A stretch of DNA of 64,000 bases. It comes from Oxyruncus cristatus (Eukaryota > Chordata > Aves > Passeriformes > Cotingidae). How positions within the stretch are numbered: position 1 is the stretch's first letter; each line of letters opens with the position of its first letter. The stretch lies in the NCBI GenBank assembly GCA_013399855.1, contig VXAY01005257.1:189136-253135 (forward strand). The letters run 5' to 3'. The notes below the pieces were generated by a model that saw only the letters and a program-made list of their open reading frames with translations, was not told where the DNA came from and searched no databases. The position numbers and the translations under genes are program-made. Of this stretch, positions 29,942 through 43,200 are shown in pieces.

Positions 29942-32900
29942 TGGCACTCCTTAGCATCAGACAGACTACAACAGTAGCCTTCAGACCACCTGGGAGGGTG
30001 GCACTAATACTTGTAGATCATGGCTGAAGCATGACTACCATTACAAACATAGCATGAGTAAGAGCTCCCCTGCTGCATTTAATCTTTACCATAGGAGAGT
30101 TGCAGAGATATCCTGGATACTCCCCAATAGAAATACCACTAAAACCTGTTTGTTGTTCCATCTAGCTAGAGGAACATGAAGAGCACATCTCTGCACAGCC
30201 GAGGTAGCTACAAACCTGGGACACACCCAGTATGCACCACAGTGCAACAGCATAATTCAGAATTTTAAATTTTCCCTAGTTTTTGGTTAGTTGGCTCGGT
30301 TTGGGTTTGGTTTGATTTTGTTTTGATTTTCTTTTTTACTGTAGCTAAGATACATTAATCTTTAAATGTGCTTAGATACATTACAGGTCTGTAGTGCATT
30401 TTTGCACCAAAGCATAATTCTTAGAGGGGGTTTCACTGGCTGACCTCAAGCTTGCAGAGGAGGTTACATGGGCCTTTGGGCTGAGCACCAGACAGGATGT
30501 GTAGGAGAAAGTCACAAGGTCCTTTATAAGGCAACAACCATTTTTTTCTCAGTTGTATAACCACAAAATATTCTTGTCTTGTCAGTATTATTTTGATAAA
30601 AAGCAATGTATATTAATCTCTTTTTGCTTGATACTGTTGTCTTAAACCTTTGTTACATTATTCATGGGCAAATGTATGCACACACAGCTAGAGCTGGAGA
30701 GGTATAAAAAGCATTTGAGCCACCACCATGTGGTATTTTAGTCTGCATCACATTCTGGGTGGAAAGGCCCAGCTTCTAGTCACATTCCTCTTACATTGTA
30801 GTGGAAAATATTTTAGTGAGTTGTGAGGAAAATTTTTGTACCAGTACACATTGCAAAGAGCACTGGACTTTGTTTTGTTTCAGGTGGTTTTGGAGTTTTT
30901 GAGAAAAGACTGGGCAAATGTTTGTCTGAAATGGCTTAGGTGTGGTGGATAGTGCAGTGGGAAGGCAAATAGTGTGGATGACCTTCTGAGGTTCCTTCCA
31001 TCCACACTTTTGTCATGCTGTGATTTTATAAAAGACCTCTAAGTATAGAGACATAACTGTATCTCTTATCTCTATGACTGTTATTTTCTCAGAAAAATGC
31101 ATTTGACCAATTTTGTGCTTGGAAAGAAAAGGTCAGATCTTCACAAATTGTGCCTTCAAATTTTGTCTGCTTTTCCTGTTATGATGGCTGGCCAAATAAA
31201 TGCTACAGCCCCTTTCTTACAAGCCCACTGACAGGCCTGCATTTCAAACATCCATCCTACCCCACGGTGAGGTAAGTCTCTGACTTGCATTTTCAGAGTT
31301 ACTCTAAAGCACATTCAACCCAAAAGATTTATTACTGAACAAGTGAAAAGGAAATGTCACCTACTCATATGTGTGTATGTGTGTGTATCTCTCTGCGTAG
31401 ACAGACACAAATTGATGGTACACGCTTAGCTGTACTAGAAATGTTTTCCTTTCTTTCTTTTTTAGTAAAAATTATCAAAATCTTGTCTGATATACAGCGA
31501 GACACAGCCTATATCTAAACCCAAGCATTATTGATGAAATCTGCTAACTTGGAACCCGAGAGTCTAAACTTTCAATGTCAGTTCTTTTATACTTCCAAAT
31601 GTTCTGTATGAATGATACATGGGCAATATCTTTGGAAAAGAAATACAATACCAGTGTTGGGAAAAATCCAACTCTTTCCTGCAGAAATGTTGAAGGAAAA
31701 GTCTGTATGAGAAGCCCAGGAAAGGAAGCCAACTTGAATTTAAAGTTATATTCAGACAGTTGGCTATCTTACCATCTAAATTTTCTCACTTTTTGTGTGG
31801 AATTGCTTGTCTAGTTATGTCTCTGGCATCACATTCCCTCGTGTTATTCAGCTATGCTTCAAGTGCATATGTGAATGACTTTATCTTTAGTAAAAATATG
31901 ATTTTACTAAATGTGAATGATTTTACTTATCACCAGCCATTCCTTAGGACATGACTTGATGTTCTACTCCTGGAAATGCTGGGAAAATGCACATGCGTGC
32001 CTTATTACACTGCCTTCTGTCTCCCAAGGTAGGCAGGTAGCTTAGTTTTACAAGTCCCATCCAGGTTTGGCACCTCTGAGCGTTAAAAGCACGGATACAG
32101 CATGTACCTGGTACAGTAGATTTTCAAACTTCTCACGTATGTTGCAATTAGAAGTATCCAAGTGTGTGAATAAATGCAAAGCTGTGCATAAAGTGTGCAT
32201 TAGCTAAATACAAAGTGTCTGATTTTCTTTCAGATATGTACATTTACTTCTCACTTACATTTACTCTTAGTAAGTTTTGAGTTTTACTTTAGATCTAACG
32301 TTCAGGAAGAAATCCATGTGTCTGCAGTAAAGTGGAAGGTCAAAGAGGAAAGCATTGAAGAAAACTGGGACACTCATGTTTAATCTGAAAAGCAGCAAAA
32401 TAAGCCTAGTATGTTACTTGTTTATATATTTCTTTACTTTATCTCATATCTTGCTTTAAGAGTCCTAAAGAATTTACATTTTTCTTGCTCTGGGACCACT
32501 GCAAATGACTGGTTTCCCTGGTCACTCTGTCCCTTCTCCAGAAATAAAAATGTAAGCTCACTTTAAAGCAGGAAAACCTGACACCTGCATAGGTCTCTTT
32601 ACCTTCTGTGGAGTTGTGGGTTTTGCCTTTATTATTCTGATGTGAGACACAAGCTGTAAGAAAAAAAGGCTTTGCAGTGGAACAGACAAATGCAGGTTCT
32701 GTATTTACTTAAGATAAAGGCGTATTCCCTGGGTAAAGTAAGTTCACATTCCTTCATCAAAATCACTGTTGCATTTTATTATTTTCACCAGCTGAGAACC
32801 TTCCCTAAGTACAAATGAATTGCTAACAAAGGTCAGCTCAACTTTGTAGTTGCAAGGCTATCTTCTGTTTATTCTGGAATATGTTTTCCCTGCATCAGGC

Positions 32901-33496
32901 ATTTTTAGCTTTGCATTTACTGGAACTGAGGCATACTGGCTCCATCAGGGAATTCCCCTAACACGCATGCACAATTTCCCTCTTACACTACTTGACTTTA
33001 ACAAAAACAGAGGACAAAACAGCGCACTGCCTTATTTGTGTGTGCAAAGAGAACACAGAAAAGAAATGAAACCTTCTTGAATGGCACTGATGCAGATGGT
33101 GTGTATGTACAGTTTTGAATTTGGTTTATCAGTGTAGTTAGTCTTTATTAACTAATTGCACAGTTTTCAGTTGAGCTTGAACATATGTTAGGAAGAGATG
33201 TAGCCTAAAAGGGTCTGCTCAAGAATAGAAAAATGTCTGAGGGAATCTTGCAGTGTGAAAAGGTCACAAAACTATGACAAGTCCAAGCCGACTTATTCTG
33301 TGTTACTGTATTTTAACAGCAGAGTAAAATATGGTAATCCTTGCAGCAATGATATTGGTAATTTACCTCTTCTGCTCTGTCTCTCAAGCAGAGAAGTTTA
33401 TAATTGACCTCAGTCAAAACTGGCCACCAGCCTTTCTCAGGATACTTTTCTCACAGCTGATGTGTGTTTTTACAAGGAAGTATTTCCCTGCCCTGA
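29942..33496. other. Gene-poor interval between RPL37 and C7, part 2
   Basis: No recognised gene. It contains a G/T-rich low-complexity stretch at about 30276-30340, a likely degraded CR1 3' end at 30945-31030, and a short (TG)n run at about 31369-31388. The ORFs are short and unrecognised. Confidence 0.5.
30945..31030 (+). mobile_element. Possible degraded CR1 3' end
   Basis: The order gatgaccttctgaggttcct, then tccatcc and tcatgctgtgatttta, resembles a decayed CR1 3' terminus in plus orientation. The match is weak and short. Confidence 0.4.
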
Positions 33497-34089
33497 TGTC
33501 CTGGTTTAAGCCCAGCTGGTAACTAAGCCCTACGCAGCTGCTCACTCATCTCGCACCAGTGGGACCAGGGAGAGAATCGGAAGGGTAAAAGCTAGAAAGC
33601 TTGTGAGCTAAGATAAAGACAGTTTAATAGGGAAAGCAAAAGCTATGCACACAAGCACAAGAATGTGAAACAAGGAATTCTTTCACAAGTGTCCATGGTC
33701 AGGCAGGTGTTCAGCCATTCCCAGGAGAGCAGGGCCTCATCATACATAATGGTGACTTGGGAAGACAAACACCATCACTCCAAATGTTTTCCCCTTTCAC
33801 CTTCTTCTCCTCAGTTTATATACTGACTATGATGTCATGTGGTATGGAATATGCCTTTGGTCAGTTGGGTTCACCAGTTCTGGCCATGTCTTCTCCCTAT
33901 TTCCGATGCATCCCTGAATTCCTCACCAGTGTGGTAGGACAAAAAGCAGAAAAGGCCTTCGTTCTGTGTAAGCATTAATAACAAGAAAACCTCTATATTA
34001 TCAACCTTGTGTTCAGCACAAATCCAAAACACAGCCCCATATCAGCTACTTTGAAGAAAGTTAACTCCACCCCAGCCAAAACCAGTACA
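33497..34089 (-). mobile_element. Solo LTR of an endogenous retrovirus, 593 bp, minus orientation
   Basis: On the plus strand the element starts tgtcctggtttaagcc and ends aaaaccagtaca. On the minus strand it is therefore bounded by TG...CA with short terminal inverted repeats (TGTACTGGTTTT and AAACCAGGACA). It is flanked by cctga (33492-33496) and cctgg (34090-34094), a near-perfect 5-bp target-site duplication. On the minus strand tatataaactgagg is TATA-like. No internal coding sequence is present, so it is a solo LTR formed by LTR-LTR recombination. The family is not determined; a 5-bp duplication suits ERVL-like elements among others. Confidence 0.85.
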
Positions 34090-34094
34090 CCTGG

Positions 34095-35732
34095 CTTCAT
34101 TACTGCCTCAGTAGACCAAATATTTTTTTTTTTTAATCATTCATAAAAATCTCAAAATCATTTGCAAGTTCTCAATATGTGGAAATTACTGTTTCCTGAA
34201 TACTTTTCCCTAGCTATTGATTGTTCTCCAGAGCCTCTGCCTATATTAGAAACACCATACTTTTGAGCACGGTTATGATGGTCTTTCAACCAAATGAGCA
34301 CAGAATGGGATGTCTTTTCAGTCTAATTGGGAACGAGTGTGATCTCCAGAAATGAAGATTCATCCAGAGATGTTCAGGGGTATGATCTCCAGTACCAGGT
34401 AAAAGCAGTTCTGATTTAAATAACTCCAAATGAACCTTTATCATCCTAATCAAAATTGGTATATAATGATAATTGCATGGCTGGATAGGCAGAATTTGTC
34501 TGAGAATTTTATGTCTGGAAATAAAAAAGTACATAATTAATATGGCCACAGTGACCCTGCGCTTCAGTGCTGCTCCTTGTAGCTGAGCTGCAAGTACAGA
34601 CAGAAGCCAGAATAACTCACAAAAGGCCATCACATGTCAGTTTTAATAGCTTATAAGCTTTTTGTGAAAGAAATAACAAATGTTGAGCACATCTACATTT
34701 CTCTGGAGCTCAGGTGAATCTCTGGAACTATATCATCCCTTTCTTATTACTGGTATAGTTTTTCATTTATTGCAGTCTGATAGTAGTTGTATGCATAGTC
34801 AGTCCAGAATGGGGGAGGGCAGAAGTCAAATCTGTGTCATTTCTGTTTCTACAGCCTGTTGCCTCTATGAAAGTCTGCAAAACCTTGCTTTATTTGTTGA
34901 ACTTTGTTTCCAGTTGGAAGATATCTACAAAAGCTTATTCCAGAAAGTTTCTCAGTAGCAGTTAGGGTTAATTACTGACTTCTCAAGTAAGCTGACAAAA
35001 TTTTAATGAATTTCAGATGGTCCTAAAAATGTTGTAGTTCAAAAAGACATCCTAATAAGATCTGTTGCTTTGAAGTCTTGCCTTCATTTTGTTCCCTAAC
35101 CCTCCTTTATAGGAGAGGAGTCTTTGTTCTGCTTATTGGAAAACATTTTTAAGGTTTTAATTTCAAGATACTTGGAAATTTTCAGAGGGACACTGATAGA
35201 CTTTGATGAAAGATTTTTGTTCAAGGTTTGCTGCTTGAAGCATTCTAGCTTTCCGACTAGTTACAATAATAATTCTAGGATATATAATGCACATACATCA
35301 CTGACTGAGAAAGAACCAGAAATTTAAAAGCATGGGCAAGGTCACTAATGGCTGATGTTCTACACTAATAGTTGACATTCTACTCACTCTACAGAGAAAT
35401 AAGAAAGAGGTGATATTTTAAAAAGCACCAAGACCTCAGGCTAAAGGAGATCTGGATTATCAATGTGAGATACTATCTTAGGCACTCATATGAAGCTGCT
35501 CATTAATTTATTTAACTGTAGGAATTAAATTTGTAATAGACAATGTAGAAAAATTCAGGGAATAAATCAATAAAAACATAAATCATTGGATACTTGTGAA
35601 AAATTGGCCTTGTCTGCCTCTGAGGATTAATTCCTTAGAACAGGTTCTGCAATCCTCCATGCGGTTTAACCTCTGAGACACCCCTTTATACACTGCGTGT
35701 GGATTTGTGTCATTACTAAAACAAACGCAATA
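34095..35732. other. Gene-poor interval between RPL37 and C7, part 3
   Basis: About 1.6 kb without a recognised gene. It contains a T-run near 34120-34135. The ORFs at 34286-34633 (minus) and 34680-34958 (plus) are not recognisable. Confidence 0.5.
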
Positions 35733-35962
35733 ATAGAATCACAGAATGTGTTGAGTTGGAAGTAAGTCACAAGGATCATCAAGTCCAGGTTCTGCCTCTG
35801 TGCAGGACCATCCCCAAGAGTCACACCATGTGCCCCAGAGTATTGTTCAAATGTTTCTTGAACTCTATCAGGCTTGGTGCTGTGACTGCTTCCCCGGGGA
35901 GCCTGTTCCAGTGCCCAACCACCTTCTGGGTGAAGAAACTTTTTCTAATATCTAACATAACC
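35733..35962 (-). mobile_element. CR1 LINE 3' fragment, minus orientation
   Basis: The plus strand begins tagaatcacagaatgtgttg and agttggaag, then reads gatcatcaagtccaggttct, accatccccaagagtcacac, and cagcctgttcc-like CR1 blocks to ttctaatatctaacata. This is the reverse complement of the CR1 3' end. Confidence 0.88.
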
Positions 35963-38900
35963 TATTTCATGTGTCTCTTCCTGTGCTAGCTCATATAAAG
36001 TACTCACATTATGAGACCACCCCTCTGGTTCATGAAATTCACCTATTTTATGTGTGTGTGAGCCCCTGTGTTGCTGCACACACAAGTGAGAGCTTATAGA
36101 TCTGTTGTGGACACGTCTGCTTTTGTACACACCTGGCAGATGAGCTCTCAGAAGAGCTTTTGCAGAAGCCCTGACCCCTCTGAGCTATTTGGGCAAGATT
36201 TTCAGCTTGAGAAGGACTCAAGGTGGACCTATGCTTTCTCCCACCCCGTGGTGATGAAGACCACTGAAAATCTCACTCATATTTATTACCCATACTTTCT
36301 TTGCTATCATCTGCAAAGGCATGTGGTCTGAACCTGAGCAATTTTTATCAGCCTAAAGGTTGAATGTCTCAGAGAGGCAAGTATTAGTAATGGTAGAAAT
36401 GAAAAATAAATATTCTACTTCAATGAAAACCTAAATTAGGCCTGTATGGGACAGCTGATCACTGGATAATGTGGCGCTTTTGTATGCCACCATCCTGTCC
36501 AAGAGAGTCCTGGAAGGCAGTGAGCAGTAGAGTCATTTACGTCTGATAGTCTAGCATAAGTAGCAATCAGAAGAGTTTGTGCAAGGTTTGTTCACTGACA
36601 CTTGAGCAGATGCAGTGGCTGGCTGCATCTGCAAGCAGAAGGTTCTCCCATTGCCTTCCTTCCTTTCCAACTTCTCACCTCTTTTGTCCCATCTTTCTTC
36701 TATGACTGTATGTTTTTACCTTCTCCATAAGCCTGTTGCTCACCAGGCCTTCTTGAGAGACATTCTAACTCACAAAAACAACACAAAAACACCAAGATTT
36801 TTTTGTTTGGTTGTTGTTCTTGTTTTTTTTCTTTTTTTTCTGGGTTTATTTTCTGTCATTGTAGTAAATTAAACTGGCTCTCAGAGAGGACTGAAATGTG
36901 CCAAAGCCAGCACCAGATGTGCAGAAGGAGCATATGGCAGGGACTGGGTGTAAAAGCAGGCAAAGATGTGGAAAAAAAACAGAATAGTAACTTGACTTTT
37001 GGGGTGGAATCAAGCTGCTGAATTTGTTCACCACGTCTTGTGGTCTAAGATCAGACCATAATTCTAAAAATCCGTACTTATTTGTTTGCCCAGTTATGAC
37101 CTTTGTGTACATACAGTCTGACATATCTGTGCTTTAGACAAGTCTGATGAATTACAAGTATACTACTGAAGCTCTCTGAATTTTGAATCCTAATAACATG
37201 AGCTCTTCTAACCCAGTTCTTTCAAACCAGAACCCTCACAGCCCTTCATTGTTTAGTGTAGTTTCTGCAGCATACAGATTCCAGTATCTAAGGCAATATC
37301 CTTCTACAAGGTCCCCTAAGAGAGAATAATTTGCATTAAAGTCAGCACAGCAGTAATGCTATTTGACATATTTCATGGAGACACATCCCAAGGCATTGTC
37401 ATTAATCCTTGAAACGCAGCAAATACATTAAAAGCAGAAAAGGCAATTAAAAAGCTTTTTGAAAAAAAAAAAAAGATACAGCATTAGCATACAGAAACAA
37501 ATACAAAACTCTCCAAATCAATTTTGCAATTCGAAACTATAATAACAGGATGTTCTTTCTCCACTCAGTTGTCACTGGAACGTTGGCATTTGCAGCAGTC
37601 CCAGAGCACAGACTGTCTTTAGGGCTGTAATACATAATGAACTTGGACAATGAAGACACAAGACTATTTAAAGCTTGGTAAACTATTGAATAACCTTAGC
37701 ATCAATCCTATAAAAGACTGGAAGTCTACAGGGAAATATCGTTGATATAATTATATTCTGGCTGACCTTAGTGTGAAATAGAATACAGACAATACCATTT
37801 CATGCTGTCTCCAGACCAGGCAGGATATCATTAGCCCAGCAAGTGAAGCATTGCATTAATCATTCCTGTGCTAGAATTATCGTTTGGTGCAAGTTAAGAA
37901 ATACCCTGCCTTATGGCTATTCCTTTGTGTCTCTCAAATTACACCTCTTTTAATCCTCTAAAACATTGGTTTTAAGTCTGAAGGTGATTTATTTCTGATT
38001 ATACAGTAGAAGTGTTCTGCAAGAACTAAAAGTTGCAATGATAAAACACATTTTTAACAGCAAAATAGTTACTGGGTTGTTGCCATTTTCACTAATAGTA
38101 AGGGAAAATTAGCTTCAGCTTCTCTGTGAGTTACACTCTGTCCTTCACTACTATGCAGTAAAGGGAAGTAATTGGGGAGCTCCCCAATCGGGCCTTTTAT
38201 TATAATTGATGTCATTGTGGAACATCCTGTCAGTCAAGACTAAGATTGTACTAGGTGTTGCATAGTCTATCAGCAGAAAATTCAAGTGTAAGTAGAGTAC
38301 CATGCACATTGTCTTCAGTGTCAATAACACAAAAAAGTATGGAACTAAACTAAAGGGTTCAGAAAATAAATGCTAAGTAGGAAAAAAATGCTGCTGTGAG
38401 CACCCTATGAAATGGAAGAAGAATCAGCCATTCACAATCCCACTGTTGGAGAGGAGACTGAACATCCACCCACTGCAAACCAGTGAAGGGCCATGGGACC
38501 TCTGGACTTACAGTCCAAGGAGCAACACAAGTCTAGGTCTAACCTCCCTCTGTTTTGCATATTTTGGTTCCATTTCTTTGCTTTTGTTACTGCTGAAGCC
38601 AAGGTCAATAAAAAAGCAGGATCCTTTTTCTAAATGAAAGATAAAATTGTTAGGTTGAAGCACCTGAAACTGTGTGCTAAAAGAACTATTATACAGCATC
38701 TGCCAAAGCAGCATTTTTGTCTTGCTGAAATACTTTTTGCAGGAAGACATTCCATCAATATAAACTCATTTAAATATGAAACCCTTTACTATTAATGATT
38801 TGACAAGCTATTAATAAAGACCAGACTCCTGCCACCACACATACTTTCTTTGCTAGCTCTATTTATATTTATTTACATGTTTTGTTTGTGACCAAATTAC

Positions 38901-40270
38901 AGTAAATCTTTATCTTGAGGGTTATTATAGCTATACAGAAAGTGAATTTGCTATCTAAGCCATTAAAACAGCTGTCTGCAAGATCAAGTCATATGCCTGG
39001 AGACATAAAATATTCTTTGGAGTTTCTGTGTTCTGGGCCAGGTATTAAAAGTTTTAACCTTGTTTTAGTAATTTCCTTCACAGGTAAATGACTGCTGTCA
39101 GTGTTGCACAAATTGGTCATAAACTAAATAGGAGCATGATGTTTTTGATAAAAAGCGATAAGATATGTACAGAAGTTATGACAGCATCTGAATTACATTA
39201 TCTAAGAGTTTCATAGTTACTAAGCCTGAAAAGTCTCAATGACAGACTCTGGCTTATCTAGATTGGTTCTGAGGAGTGGACATAGGCATCCCTCACATGC
39301 ATGGAGTAGTGTGACCCAAGATTTAGACCTCTCCTTAAAAAAAACAGACCATGCCAAGAGTGTGCAAGGCTTAAAAGTCACCATGTAGTATGCTGTGACA
39401 TGAAACATTTAGTCTTCTGAGGACTGTACAAGCAGTTCAAAATTGGTATGGTATCAGAGATTCTAGTATATGAAGAGTTTTCACATAGGAATGCTACTTT
39501 TCCATGAGGGTTTTATCTGGGCTACACTAGAGTAAATTAGTGTAGATTTCCCTAGCAATGGCGTTTTCTTGCTCTTACTGCAATGGGTCAGCTCTGGAAA
39601 GTGAAACAAATCAAGACTAAAAATAAGAGGGCATGGCAGGGTGAGGAAAGAGAAAATGAAGTACTCTTCTGTATGACTATCCCCACAAAAAGCAGGCAGA
39701 ACCAGGCCAGAATTGACCAAAACTTGCATTCACATCCATAAGCTGATTTTCAGTGTGAAAACTGATACACAAAAATCAGCATGAATTCAGTGGAGAATGC
39801 AGATTTGTGATTAGCAACATCAGCTTTATCTAGAGCAGCTCTTCCTACTGAAGCTGTTAACTCAGCAGTGGTGTAGTGTGTGTGGCCTGAGATCTCTGAA
39901 AAATCTTGTCCAGGGGAAAGAAACTGTGAGAGAGAAGATAAGGAAAAGATGATTGTTCTTCCAGTAAGTGCTCCTCACAATTTTCTGCCAGCCCCAGTCA
40001 ATACATCCAAGACTTGATTTATATGTCTTAAAAACACTGAGCAGCTCCCAAAGCAGACTTTGTCCCTGGAGAGGACTGGATGGGTTAAGGTTAAAATTCC
40101 TTGGCAATATTCAACCCTTTTAGGGGAAAGAAAAAAGCAGAATAGCAAGGCAGAGTGAGAAGACGTGAACAGCAACAGACAGACTGACTGACTCCTTTGG
40201 CTGCCGAATTGAGAATGCTGGAAGTGCATTTTCCGTGGTAATTGCTGTGTATCTGAGTATTTCATCTAAC
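35963..40270. other. Gene-poor interval immediately upstream of C7
   Basis: About 4.3 kb with no recognised gene. It has a T-rich low-complexity run at about 36797-36840 and an A-run at 37462-37474. The C7 promoter and 5' UTR must lie in its last few hundred bases, but no TATA box or CpG island is evident there. This suits a tissue-restricted, liver/stromal type promoter. Confidence 0.5.
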
Positions 40271-40276
40271 ATGAAG
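40271..40276 (+). CDS. C7: C7 coding exon 1 (Met-Lys)
   Basis: The exon has only two codons, ATGAAG, followed by donor gtaagac. The start was chosen because splicing to 40570 gives a hydrophobic signal peptide in frame, and because human C7 also begins MKV with a hydrophobic core. The 5' UTR lies directly upstream. Confidence 0.8.
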
Positions 40277-43200
40277 GTAAGACAGTTGCTTACTCTATTT
40301 GTACTGATGAAGTGAGTATGTCAAGTGCAATGACATATGATTTTATGTGGAGAAATAGCTGAAAAGGTAATTGGACAGCACTGAAAGAAATAGGAAAATT
40401 AAAAAACAAAAGCTTGCTCAACACAGCTTAGAAAATAAGTGTGAACTTCTTTATTTCTTAGCTGATTAGTGTAAAAATTGCTGCAACCTTGAACAGCTGC
40501 ATGGGCTAAAACAGGGAGGAAAAAGTGGAAAAGCAAAGTAAGTTTGCTTTTACTTCTCTTTTTTTTCAGGTGCTGGGGATTTTTCTGTTGCTGGAAGTTT
40601 CAGGCTTCTTTCCTATTTTTTCCAGGTGAATATTTATTTAATGAACTACATGCTGAAGTCTAAAATGTATAATTAGGTGTATCACATGAGGCAGGGCTTA
40701 AAAAGGTCTTCAGATGTATTTCCTGGGAGACATACACACTGTTTGGTGTCAGCACTGCCACAGCCATCAGTGGCACACGCCAGCCCTGTCAGCTTCCTTT
40801 CCATCTCTGGATGGGGACTGCCCTCTCCCTGATTTACAGTGTGAAGCTGGTCTTTGAAATTTGTTTTATAGTTGCACAAAGTCATTGCTGATCTTTAGGC
40901 TGGATGAATGTGTTTAGTTTCTTCTTCTGAGTGACCAGAAAACCCAATCTAGGACTGGTTTCATTCTTATACATGAAAAGCAAATCCAAGTGATTTTATG
41001 GAAAGCCTGATCATAGTTGTAATTCCTTCTTCTTCTTCTTTTTTTTTTTTTTTAATTAAAAAAAAACCTTCTGGAGCAGCCCTTCCCCTCCAGTCCATTG
41101 CCGCTGGAATTCTTTTGGTCCTTGGTCCGAGTGCAATGGCTGTACTCAGAAACAGGTATAAATGGACACATCTTTTCTGTACTCATGGCCTCATAAGCCT
41201 GTGTGCTTTTTTCCCGGTAATTGAGGAGCCACTGTATCTTTAAAACCTCGAATCAGGTGTCAGCCAAAAGCCCAAGCAAAATGAGAAGGCTGAAGAGCAG
41301 AGAACTCGGAAGCTAAATTCCAAGTCCCTTCCCAGTATGTTCCCTTTCAAAGCTATGATGTTCATGTTGTAAAATAATTTGTACTCTTTTTATTTTGGTG
41401 ATAGCTTCAAAAAAGCTCAACTGAACTGTTTGTTAAACACAGACATTCCTCCACTGATTCTGGTTTGTACCAATTTCCCTGATTTTTCATTAGTGGTGTC
41501 ACATCTCAAGGGAAGAAAACTTGGTTGTGAAGCATTACCCCTGGGGAAACTAAGTTGATGATATTTACACTGAAACTCTATTGATGTGCAAGACACTTGC
41601 TTTTGATTTTCCTTTTCATCTACTTTGATGTTGCATCAATTAAGGACAGATTAGTCAAAATTAAACATGTGCCATGAGACAGTACTTATTTTAGAAACAA
41701 AAAGTACCCCACTTGATGTTAGATTTTACCATCTTCCTTAAAGGTATTGTTTACTTTGAAAAATTTTAATAACAAATTCTTATCAGGCATGATTGGTCCT
41801 ATTAAGAATATAAAAAAGCCAGAAATTTCTTAGCAGCTTTCTCTTGTATTCAGTCACATATTACATTTTCGAGCAAACCAAGCCAAGCTTATGCATCAGT
41901 CTAAAGACCTTATAGATAAAGGAGTTGTCTTTCTATTAACTTGAGGGTTTTTTACCGTATTATGGTAATAATAGGTGTGCTTGTTCTCAGAAAAAATAGT
42001 GAATATCTCATTTCCTCACAGCAGCAGTGTGGTAGCATAGTCTTGACACTAGCAAACTGTTCCTGCTTTCTGGTTGGATTTTCTAAAACCTCTTGATTTG
42101 CATTTAGGTTCGGAGACGGACAGTAGCAGTTTATGGCCAGTATGGGGGAAACCCCTGCTCTGGGGATGCCTTTGAAACAAGACCATGCACCCCCACAAGG
42201 GGATGCCCAACAGAGGATGGCTGTGGTGATCGGTTCAGGTGTTTCTCAGGTACAATCAAAGATCTTTTTCACCATTTTCCAGTCATGAAGTTAAGAAGAA
42301 AATCTTGTTATCTTTGAACTTTAGTAATGGGCAATGTCTTTGCAGAACTCTTGATCTACAGATTAATTTGATTTAGGTAGATGTTTCCTTTTTTCCCAGC
42401 CTTAACTATGCATGTGTTTAATTTCATCTGGAGCATTGCAGAGCATTGCAGATAATATGCTGTAGCCCTGGTACCCTCTTTAATTCACTCTGCCTTACTC
42501 ATTTGCCCCAGAGAACTGTCTTTTTCATTATGAGAAGGTAGTTAAGGAGTGCATCCTTAGATGTGAATGTTTGAAGCTGTTCTATGCTATATCCAAGTAT
42601 CCTGGAAGTCACCTGGAAACTAATGCTCCGTTGAACAGTTATTGTATCCAAGCAGCTTCCATTACCTTCACAGAAGAGCATATTGTCTCTGTAGGTAGAC
42701 ACTTATTACAGAGGACCATGATAAACATGTTTTGGTGCTATCAGAGAGATAATCACAGTTAATCATAAGTGATAGGGTCAGAGGGTGAAAACTTTGGAAA
42801 TAAATCTGGAAGTCAACTGTTTTATTAATATGTCATAAGCCTCAAATGGCTGTGGTTCCCTCAAGTGTGCTATATACTGTTTATTTAAATCTACATTTAC
42901 TGTTGTTTCACAAGCCCTTGTGGGCACAGATTGTTCAACGTGGGAGCGAATATGCTAATTAATGTAAAAGATAAATAGGATTTCTGCTTTGATTTTAGGT
43001 GATCTATTTTTAAACTAACGAACACTTCTTGCCTGTGCATGTTTGTTCTGATTTAGGCCAGTGCATTAGCAGATCCCTTGTGTGCAATGGCGATCAGGAC
43101 TGTGAGGAAGATGGTGCAGATGAAGATCGATGTGAAGAGAAGAAAACTGCATGTGATATTGACAAAACACCTCCAAATTCAGAACTTACAGGAGCAGGGT

